DNA of 42,220 nt from Candidatus Parcubacteria bacterium (lineage in GTDB: Bacteria > Patescibacteriota > Minisyncoccia > Minisyncoccales > JAGMDC01), in contig JAGMDC010000007.1 of the NCBI GenBank assembly GCA_023128895.1, positions 1 to 42,220 on the forward strand, written 5' to 3'. The translations under genes and the position numbers were made by a program. The notes under the pieces are model-generated. The model made no database searches and had not been told where the DNA came from. It saw only the letters and a program-made list of their open reading frames with translations. Below, piece after piece: positions 28,571-35,810 of the stretch (position 1 is its first letter; the number at the start of each line of letters is the position of its first letter).

Positions 28571-29281
28571 ATGAACAGCGAACAGCGAACAGCGAACAAT
28601 CTAAAAAAGCAAAGAATTAAAATCCAGGGTAAAAATTGGGAGCGTTGTCTTGTCAAAACGCATTTTATCACTAAGGATGACAATTTAGAGAACATTATTG
28701 AAAAATATGCTCTGCGCGAGGCAAAAAAATCAGACATCGTAGCGTTATGCCAAAAAATCGTTTCCATCACTCATAAAAAAATTATTTATAGAAAAGATAT
28801 AAAATTAGGATTTTGGGCGAAATTTTTGTCTAAATTTGTTAAAAAAACGCCTTATGGATTTTCAGTTGGCAACCCATTGAAAATGCAGGTAGCGATAAAT
28901 TTAGCAGGACTTCCCAGAATTTTATTCGCAAGTATTTGCGCTATATTCGGAAAAATCGTAGGGATTAAAGGAATTTTTTACAAAATAGCCGGACATCAAA
29001 TTAACCAAATAGACGGATTTTACGGAGAAGCGTTTCCGCAATATAATGATATGGCGATATTGGGATTAGACAGAAAATTCAGTAATAATCTCTGCGGCAA
29101 ATTAAAAGAAAAATACAATCTTTCGTTTGCTATCGTGGATATAAACGACATAGGCGGGAACATATTAGGAACAAGCGCTGATATAAAAGAAAAAACAAAA
29201 TTGATATTGGAATTATTAAAAGACAACCCGGCAGGCCAGTCAAACCAGCAAACTCCGATTATTATCTTAAAAAAATGCTAA
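28571..29281 (+). CDS. Coenzyme F420-0:L-glutamate ligase-like (CofE/FbiB-like) protein
   Basis: VKTHFITKDDNLENIIEKYA..SDIVALCQKIVSITHKKI; family-like fold features; overlaps murJ by 7 nt. Confidence 0.55.
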   Translation: MNSEQRTANNLKKQRIKIQGKNWERCLVKTHFITKDDNLENIIEKYALREAKKSDIVALCQKIVSITHKKIIYRKDIKLGFWAKFLSKFVKKTPYGFSVGNPLKMQVAINLAGLPRILFASICAIFGKIVGIKGIFYKIAGHQINQIDGFYGEAFPQYNDMAILGLDRKFSNNLCGKLKEKYNLSFAIVDINDIGGNILGTSADIKEKTKLILELLKDNPAGQSNQQTPIIILKKC

Positions 29282-30666
29282 AAATTTTTGACAAAAAAAC
29301 AAAAAGCATTAATTGGGCTGCTTTTATATTAGCCACAGCGTTTTTAATAAGCGCGGTTTTAGGGCTAATAAGGGACAGATTATTAGCAAGCAGTTTCGGC
29401 GCTGGCGATGAATTAGACATATATTATGCCGCGTTCAGAATACCTGATTTTATTATTATGGTTTTGCTGATGGGCGCTATTTCAGCCGCAATAATCCCGA
29501 TTTTTACAGAACAGTTAATCAAGTCCAAAGAAACCGCGTGGAAATATTTTTCCAACCTGTTAAATTTATTTTTAATTATTTTAATAATATCCTGCGGAAT
29601 TTTGTTTATATTCGCGCCGCAAATTATTTCTATTATTGCCTCTGGATTTTCTGAAGATAAAAAACTTCTTACCATCGCGCTTACAAGAATTATGCTTATA
29701 AGCCCGATTCTCTTGGGGATGAGTAATATCATTTCCGGAATTTTAAGGGTTTTTAACAGATTTTTAATCACAGCCCTGTGCCCTATTATGTATAACTTGG
29801 GAATTATTTTTGGAATTATGTTCTTTGTCCCTTATATGGGGCTCAAAGGCCTTGCCTGGGGCGTGGTATTAGGCGGCGGACTGCATTTGCTGATACAAAT
29901 TCCTATTTTATGCAAACTCGGATTTGCTCCCGGTAAAATTCTTAACTTTCGCGAACCAAATTTTATTAAAACAATAAAATTAACAATACCCAGATCTATT
30001 GGATTAATGGCTAACCAGATTAATCTTATAGTGGTAACTGTTATCGCGTCCGGCTTAGCAAAAGGAAGTTTAGGTATTTTCAATTTGGCGGAAGGATTGA
30101 GCCGCCCTATTCTTAGTTTAATAGCTGTTTCTTTTTCTGTTGCGGCTTTCCCAGCGCTAAGTTTGTCATTTTCCAAGAACAACCAGAAAAAATTCCAAAA
30201 GATATTTAATTCTGTATTCTATAAAATCCTATTTTCAAGTTTAGGCTTAAGCGCGCTTCTCTTTATATTCAGACAGGCAATAGTGGATATTATTTATCAT
30301 ACTGGAAAATTTGAAGCAATGCACAGCGCTCTTTGTTCCGCTTGCTTGGGAATGTTTTGTATCGGGATTTTCGCGCAAGGACTGGTTCTTTTATTGGCAA
30401 AAGCATTTTACGCGCGGCAAAACACTAAAATTCCGGCTTTTGCGAGCATTATGGCGGCATTAATAAATATTATTCTCTGCTTTTACTTTGTTCATTTGCT
30501 TTCATTTGCTAATAATTTCCAGCAAGGAATAATAAAATTTTTGGATATACAGGGCCTGCAGAATATTGAAATCATTGGACTTCCATTAGCCCTGTCTATT
30601 TCAAGCATATTCCAATTCTGTCTGCTTTTAATCTTTTTCAAATACAAACAAAAACAACCACAATAG
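29275..30666 (+). CDS. murJ: Lipid II flippase MurJ/MviN
   Basis: Multi-TM; LGLIRDRLLASSFGAGDELDIYYAAFRIPDFI, AFYARQNTKIPAFASI. Confidence 0.92.
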   Translation: MLKIFDKKTKSINWAAFILATAFLISAVLGLIRDRLLASSFGAGDELDIYYAAFRIPDFIIMVLLMGAISAAIIPIFTEQLIKSKETAWKYFSNLLNLFLIILIISCGILFIFAPQIISIIASGFSEDKKLLTIALTRIMLISPILLGMSNIISGILRVFNRFLITALCPIMYNLGIIFGIMFFVPYMGLKGLAWGVVLGGGLHLLIQIPILCKLGFAPGKILNFREPNFIKTIKLTIPRSIGLMANQINLIVVTVIASGLAKGSLGIFNLAEGLSRPILSLIAVSFSVAAFPALSLSFSKNNQKKFQKIFNSVFYKILFSSLGLSALLFIFRQAIVDIIYHTGKFEAMHSALCSACLGMFCIGIFAQGLVLLLAKAFYARQNTKIPAFASIMAALINIILCFYFVHLLSFANNFQQGIIKFLDIQGLQNIEIIGLPLALSISSIFQFCLLLIFFKYKQKQPQ

Positions 30667-30675
30667 GTTATTTCT

Positions 30676-30750
30676 TGGAGCGGGTGATGGGAATCGAACC
30701 CACATCGCAACCTTGGAAGGGTTGTGTAATAACCATTATACAACACCCGC
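30676..30750 (-). tRNA. tRNA-Gly (anticodon TCC), CCA encoded
   Basis: Complement folds: GCGGGTG...CACCCGC-T-CCA; loop CTTCCAA; T-arm with GGTTCGATTCC. Confidence 0.93.
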
Positions 30751-30802
30751 CTTCGTCCCTTCGGGACTTCGGCGTAGCAAGCCCGCATATCACTATATTT
30801 TG

Positions 30803-30873
30803 TCGGGGTACTCAGATTCGAACTGAGATTAAATCCTCCCAAAGGACTCGTGCTGCCGTTGCACTATACCCCG
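30803..30873 (-). tRNA. tRNA-Pro (anticodon TGG), CCA not encoded
   Basis: Complement: CGGGGTA...TACCCCG-A; D stem GTGC/GCAC; loop TTTGGGA; T-arm CTCAG-TTCGAAT-CTGAG. Confidence 0.9.
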
Positions 30874-30933
30874 TGTTTAAATAACTTGTTGTTATTCTTT
30901 TATAATATAGTATAATAAAATATAATATACAAG

Positions 30934-31920
30934 ATGTTTTTCAAAAAAAATCTAAGCCAATTGAATATCGCCGCGCAATGCAGAAAAAACGGGCTTCCTT
31001 TACACCAATGTCCCCAAATTATTTTTCTCATTATGGGAATAATAATAATCGGGACAATGATTTCCTTTTACGCTATTGGAATGCATTGGATAGAAGACCC
31101 CGCAACAGTTGCTTTAATTATTTCAATAATCACCATTGTTTTGTTAATACTAAGTTTTATTATCACTCGAAGCTTTGAACGGTTAGCAGAAGCATCGCGG
31201 ATGAAAACAGAATTTATCAATATTGTTTCCCACCAGCTCCGCTCCCCTTTGACAAACTTAAAATGGGCGACTGATTTTTTGAAAACAGCGACATTAAACA
31301 AATTAGACGAATCAGAAACAGAATTTTTCTATGTTTTGGAAGAAAACTGCAAAAGAATGAATGAATTAATAAATAACCTGTTGACTGTTTCCAGAATTGA
31401 GCAAAAGCGGTTAATAGAAAATAAAAAAATTGTTTCTCTGCCAAGATTATTAAAAGAAATAATTAAGGAAAGCAATGCTTTTGCGATTGCGTCAAATGTG
31501 ACAATAAAAACAGAAATTGAAGAAAAAATTCCTGAAATTTACTGCACACGCTCTCTTATTAAGACAGTGATAGAGAATCTTATAAACAACGCTATTCACT
31601 ATTCTTCTGCTAAAGACAACTCTGAACCGCAAAAAAAAATAGTAGAAATAAAATTAAATAAGAGAGGCAAGAATATTTATCTTGAGATACAAGATTATGG
31701 CATAGGCATTCCGGAAGAAGATAAAAAATTTATTTTTGAAAAATTTTTCAGGTCTAAAAATGTTTCAAAGCATCAAACCAGGGGAAGCGGGTTAGGACTT
31801 TTTATTGCCAAATCCATAGTAAAAAAAATGAACGGAAAAATAGGATTTCAATCAAAACAAAATCAGGGAACAACTTTTTGGTTCACATTGCCAATTAAAA
31901 AATTAAAACTTGAAACATAA
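30934..31920 (+). CDS. Sensor histidine kinase
   Basis: Two TM; FINIVSHQLRSPLTNLKW H box; VIENLINNAIHYS N box; DYGIGIPEEDKKFIFEKFFRS; GSGLGLFIAKSIV. Confidence 0.93.
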   Translation: MFFKKNLSQLNIAAQCRKNGLPLHQCPQIIFLIMGIIIIGTMISFYAIGMHWIEDPATVALIISIITIVLLILSFIITRSFERLAEASRMKTEFINIVSHQLRSPLTNLKWATDFLKTATLNKLDESETEFFYVLEENCKRMNELINNLLTVSRIEQKRLIENKKIVSLPRLLKEIIKESNAFAIASNVTIKTEIEEKIPEIYCTRSLIKTVIENLINNAIHYSSAKDNSEPQKKIVEIKLNKRGKNIYLEIQDYGIGIPEEDKKFIFEKFFRSKNVSKHQTRGSGLGLFIAKSIVKKMNGKIGFQSKQNQGTTFWFTLPIKKLKLET

Positions 31921-31989
31921 AACTTGAAACATAAATCCCTGTTTATACTATTTATATTTTAAGTTCCAAGTTCCAAGTTTCAAAAATTG

Positions 31990-32358
31990 ATGAAAACAAT
32001 ATTATTTATTGAAGACGAATCCGCTCTTCAAAAAACTTTTGGAGAAATTTTAAAGAGGGAAGGGTATAAAATGATTTCCGCGTTAGACGGAGAAACCGGC
32101 TTAAAATTATGTAAAACGGAAAAACCAGACCTGGTTATATTAGACCTCATACTGCCCAAACTCCATGGGTTTGAAATTCTGAAAAAAGTCAAAGCAGATG
32201 AAGAAATAAAAGATATCCCTATTATTGTTTTGACTAATTTAGAAACAATGGCGGATGTGGAAAAAGCCATTGAATTAGGGGCAATGACTTATTTGGTAAA
32301 AGCGAATTACAGTCTGGAAGAAGTGATAAACAAAGTCAAAAAAGCGTTGGGAGCATGA
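31990..32358 (+). CDS. CheY-like response regulator receiver protein
   Basis: ILFIEDE, PDLVILDLILPKLHG, IPIIVLTN, YLVKANY. Confidence 0.93.
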   Translation: MKTILFIEDESALQKTFGEILKREGYKMISALDGETGLKLCKTEKPDLVILDLILPKLHGFEILKKVKADEEIKDIPIIVLTNLETMADVEKAIELGAMTYLVKANYSLEEVINKVKKALGA

Positions 32359-34109
32359 GAGTTGAACCGCAACAATTAAAAGCTTTTTTATTAGATGCTG
32401 GACTGGTGAGCGAAGAACAATTTAAAAAAGCTTTAAAAAAAGCAAAAGACGCTAATAAAAAAATTGGCGATTTTTTAGTTTCAGACGGGCTAATTTCTGA
32501 AAATAATTTAATAAAATTAGAAGCGTATATATTGGGAATTCCTTTTGTAAATTTAGAAAAAGAAACAATAATTCCCGAAATTTTAAAAATTATTCCTGAA
32601 CCAATTGCTCGATCGCATAATATTGTTGCTTTTAGAAAAAAACAAGGTGTTCTTGAAGTGGCTATGCTTAACCCGGAGGATCTGTCAACTATTGAATTTA
32701 TAAAGAAGAAAACGAATCTGAAAATTTTGCCCCGATTGACAACAACTGAAAGTATTAAGCATATCCTGCGCCAATATCAAAAAAGCTTAAAAGCGGAATT
32801 TGGAGAAATTATTAAAAAAGAATCAAAAACCGCAGCATCTATAAAACTTAAAAAAGAAGGGGAAAAAGAGCGGGGTGATTTAAGAAAAGTAGCTGAAGAA
32901 CTGCCGGTAATAAAAATCGTTGATACTCTTGTCAAACACGCTATTCTGCAAAAGGCGTCGGACATCCATATTGAACCCTGTGAAAAAGAAATTATTGTCC
33001 GTTATAGGATTGACGGGATTTTGCGCGACGCTATGACTCTGCCCAAAAAAGCCGCGTCCGGGATTGTAGCGAGAATTAAGGTTCTATCTAAATTAAAATT
33101 AGACGAACACCGCCTGCCCCAGGACGGCAGATTTAAGATTGAAAGCCAGGATTTTAAATATTCTATCAGGGTGTCTATCTTGCCTGTGTTTAACGGCGAA
33201 AAAATTGTAATGCGGCTTTTGTCTGAAAATTCCCAATCCCACAATAATTTAGAATCTCTGGGTTTGAGGGGCGATGCCCTGGAAGAGATACAAACAAATT
33301 TAAGAAAGCCGGTAGGAATGATTTTAGTCACGGGGCCTACTGGAAGCGGCAAAACAACTACTCTGTATTCTGTTTTAGATATATTAAACACTCCAAAAGT
33401 TAATATTTCCACAGTGGAAGACCCTGTGGAATATAGAATGCCAAGAATCAACCAGACACAAATCAAGCCAAAAATCGGGTTAACTTTTGCCGCCGGGCTT
33501 CGCTCGTTGGTAAGACAGGATCCTGATATTATTATGGTCGGAGAAATAAGAGACAAAGAAACAGCCGGCTTGAGCATTAACGCGGCGCTCACCGGCCATC
33601 TAGTTTTGTCCACATTGCATACCACTAACGCCGCCGGAGCCATCACCAGGTTAATAGATATGGGAGCCGAGCCGTTTCTGATATCCTCCACCTTAAATGT
33701 AATTTTAGCCCAGCGATTAGTGCGGCGCTTGTGCGATGAAAAAGAGAAATATTATCTAACCAACACAGACATAAAAAACCTTGGGAAACACTGTAATACT
33801 GATGACATTTTACGAATTTTAAAACTGGAAAAAATAATAAAGCAAAACCAAACTTTGAGAAAAACCGCGTTTTACAAACCAAAACCTTCTAAAAACTGTG
33901 CTGACGGGTATAAAGGCAGAATAGGAATTTATGAGGTTTTGCCTGTTACTGAAGTGATAAAAGAACTAATTATAAAAGGAACTGATTCCAACGAAATCCA
34001 GAAGCACGCGCGAAAGCAAGGAATGAGAACAATGATAGAGGACGGGTTTGTTAAAGCGGCGCAGGGTATGACAAGTATTGAAGAAGTCCTGCGCGTAATC
34101 GTAGAATGA
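32355..34109 (+). CDS. pilB: Type IV pilus assembly/type II secretion ATPase PilB/GspE
   Basis: GPTGSGKTTTLYSVL Walker A, STVEDPVEYRM, LRSLVRQDPDIIMVGEIRD, STLHTTNAAGAITRL. Confidence 0.93.
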   Translation: MRVEPQQLKAFLLDAGLVSEEQFKKALKKAKDANKKIGDFLVSDGLISENNLIKLEAYILGIPFVNLEKETIIPEILKIIPEPIARSHNIVAFRKKQGVLEVAMLNPEDLSTIEFIKKKTNLKILPRLTTTESIKHILRQYQKSLKAEFGEIIKKESKTAASIKLKKEGEKERGDLRKVAEELPVIKIVDTLVKHAILQKASDIHIEPCEKEIIVRYRIDGILRDAMTLPKKAASGIVARIKVLSKLKLDEHRLPQDGRFKIESQDFKYSIRVSILPVFNGEKIVMRLLSENSQSHNNLESLGLRGDALEEIQTNLRKPVGMILVTGPTGSGKTTTLYSVLDILNTPKVNISTVEDPVEYRMPRINQTQIKPKIGLTFAAGLRSLVRQDPDIIMVGEIRDKETAGLSINAALTGHLVLSTLHTTNAAGAITRLIDMGAEPFLISSTLNVILAQRLVRRLCDEKEKYYLTNTDIKNLGKHCNTDDILRILKLEKIIKQNQTLRKTAFYKPKPSKNCADGYKGRIGIYEVLPVTEVIKELIIKGTDSNEIQKHARKQGMRTMIEDGFVKAAQGMTSIEEVLRVIVE

Positions 34110-34136
34110 TGATTTTTCACAAATTATGAATTAAAT

Positions 34137-34163
34137 AAAAACAGGGGAATTCCCCTGTTTTTT
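34137..34163. terminator. Bidirectional terminator between pilB and pilin copy 1
   Basis: ACAGGGGAATTCCCCTGT perfect palindrome flanked by A- and T-runs. Confidence 0.85.
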
Positions 34164-34190
34164 AATCTGAAATAATCGCTGAAACCATTT

Positions 34191-34655
34191 TTACCAACAA
34201 TCAAGACCAGTAACGCTAGGCGAAGTAGTTAAATCCATTCTTGCTCCTTTATGGGAAGCGGCATAATATGTCCCATCCTCTTTATCATTTTTCGCCCAAA
34301 CACAAAATCTTTGGTCAGCGCCCGCAGCAGTATTATCTACCCAATTATAAGCCCTCCCGCTAGTTGGATCGTCTGGCATTCCTGACGCCGGCATATAGGT
34401 GCCAATACCGCCTGCTTTAGCGGCGGTATAGTTTAAATATGCGGGATACTTATCATTAGCAACATCGCTGTAAAATAATTCACAGGCAGTTCCCATCTGC
34501 CTCATATCCGACTGCCTTCGCGCGTCTCGCGCTTTTGCTCTGGCTCCTCCCATTGAAACCAGCACAATTGACGATAAAATTCCAATAATGGAAATAACAA
34601 CCAATAATTCAATCAATGTGAAACCTTTATGTTTTCTAGCAAATATTTTTAACAT
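34191..34655 (-). CDS. Type IV pilin, copy 1
   Basis: [38 protein letters not shown] near C-terminus. Confidence 0.93.
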   Translation of the reverse strand: MLKIFARKHKGFTLIELLVVISIIGILSSIVLVSMGGARAKARDARRQSDMRQMGTACELFYSDVANDKYPAYLNYTAAKAGGIGTYMPASGMPDDPTSGRAYNWVDNTAAGADQRFCVWAKNDKEDGTYYAASHKGARMDLTTSPSVTGLDCW

Positions 34656-34779
34656 AATTAGATTGTCAATGATTAATGCTCAATAATCAGTGACAAATAA
34701 TAAATTATTAATTTTGTCCGACCTTTGATTATATTATTTTTAATATATTTTATAATACCATGTTCTAAAAAAAAGTTGT

Positions 34780-34788
34780 TGTGGATAA
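34780..34788 (-). promoter_or_regulatory. Perfect DnaA box upstream of pilin copy 1
   Basis: TGTGGATAA on + = TTATCCACA on -. Confidence 0.4.
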
Positions 34789-34820
34789 CTTTTTAGTTTC
34801 CGCGGGCTGTAAATTAAATA

Positions 34821-34846
34821 AAAACAGGGGAATCCCCCTGTTTTTT
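34821..34846 (-). terminator. Terminator downstream of pilin copy 2
   Basis: ACAGGGG-AATC-CCCCTGT with T6/A-run flanks; diverged copy of 34137-34163. Confidence 0.75.
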
Positions 34847-34873
34847 AATCTAAATAAATAAACTATATCAATT

Positions 34874-35338
34874 TTACCAGCAAGCGCAAGTCGTTGGAAC
34901 GGTGGTTAAATCCATTCTCGCTCCTTTATGAGAAGCGGCAAACCATGTTGCGCCATCATCTGATTTCGCAAAAACGCAAAATTTTTGATCATCATTGCAA
35001 CCACCAATACCAGCAGTATTATCTATCCAGACATAAGTATTACTGCCGGGATCAGCTGGCATTCCTGACGCTGGCATATAAGTGCCAATACCTCCTGCTT
35101 TAGCAAGTGCATAGGTTGCGTATTGAGGATACTTATCATTAGCAACGTCGCTGTAAAATAATTCACAGGCAGTTCCCATTTGCCTCATATCTGACTGTCT
35201 CCGCGCGTCTCTGGCTTTTGCTCTTGCTCCTCCCATCGAAACCAGCACAATTGACGATAAAATTCCAATAATGGAAATAACAACCAATAATTCAATCAAT
35301 GTGAAACCTTTATGTTTTCTAGCAAATATTTTTAACAT
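34874..35338 (-). CDS. Type IV pilin, copy 2
   Basis: First ~70 aa identical to copy 1, C-terminus diverged. Confidence 0.93.
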   Translation of the reverse strand: MLKIFARKHKGFTLIELLVVISIIGILSSIVLVSMGGARAKARDARRQSDMRQMGTACELFYSDVANDKYPQYATYALAKAGGIGTYMPASGMPADPGSNTYVWIDNTAGIGGCNDDQKFCVFAKSDDGATWFAASHKGARMDLTTVPTTCACW

Positions 35339-35481
35339 AATTAGATTGTCAATGATTAATGCTCAATAATCAGTGACAAATAATAAATTATTAATTTTGT
35401 CCGACCTTTGATTATATTATTTTTAATATATTTTATATTGTTCTACACTCTCATAATACCATGTTCTAAAAAAAAAGTTGT

Positions 35482-35490
35482 TGTGGATAA
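35482..35490 (-). promoter_or_regulatory. Perfect DnaA box between divergent pilin and small-ORF promoters
   Basis: TGTGGATAA on + = TTATCCACA on -. Confidence 0.45.
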
Positions 35491-35505
35491 CTTTTTGCTA
35501 AAGGG

Positions 35506-35533
35506 TTGACAAATATGATTAAAAAAATATAAT
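35506..35533 (+). promoter_or_regulatory. Consensus sigma-70-type promoter
   Basis: TTGACA, 16-nt spacer, TATAAT: both hexamers perfect. Confidence 0.82.
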
Positions 35534-35590
35534 GGTGGTATATCCTGAAAAGGTCGAATATAATTAGATAATGAATTTTAAAAAAATAAT

Positions 35591-35716
35591 ATGGAATACG
35601 AAACTTTAATTAGTCAGGCCCCAGTCGAAGGTGAAGGCGAAGAAACTCCTGCAACTCCTGAAACAGGAGAAGAGGGAGAAAAAAAAGAGGAAGGAACTTC
35701 TGACAACGACCTGTAA
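35591..35716 (+). CDS. 41-aa acidic small protein
   Basis: My translation: MEYETLISQAPVEGEGEETPATPETGEEGEKKEEGTSDNDL; lies between a consensus promoter and a strong terminator. Confidence 0.5.
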   Translation: MEYETLISQAPVEGEGEETPATPETGEEGEKKEEGTSDNDL

Positions 35717-35727
35717 ATCTCAAATTC

Positions 35728-35750
35728 AAAAACCCCCATTGGGGGTTTTT
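35728..35750 (+). terminator. Rho-independent terminator
   Basis: AAACCCCC-ATT-GGGGGTTTTT. Confidence 0.88.
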
Positions 35751-35810
35751 GATTACTATATTATATGTTTATATGCTAAAATATTTATATATTAATATGA
35801 TTTCATAATT

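Larger units (their letters stand above)
34130..35490 (-). repeat. Tandem 683-bp pilin cassette duplication
   Basis: Terminator, pilin gene, leader and DnaA box occur in both units with a constant 683-bp offset until an 18-bp indel. Confidence 0.92.

Noticed and set aside
30675-30884. ORF MERVMGIEPTSQPWKG... (+) and overlapping 30492-30842 (-)
   Set aside because: They are translations through the tRNA-Gly and tRNA-Pro genes; an artefact ORF, not a protein.
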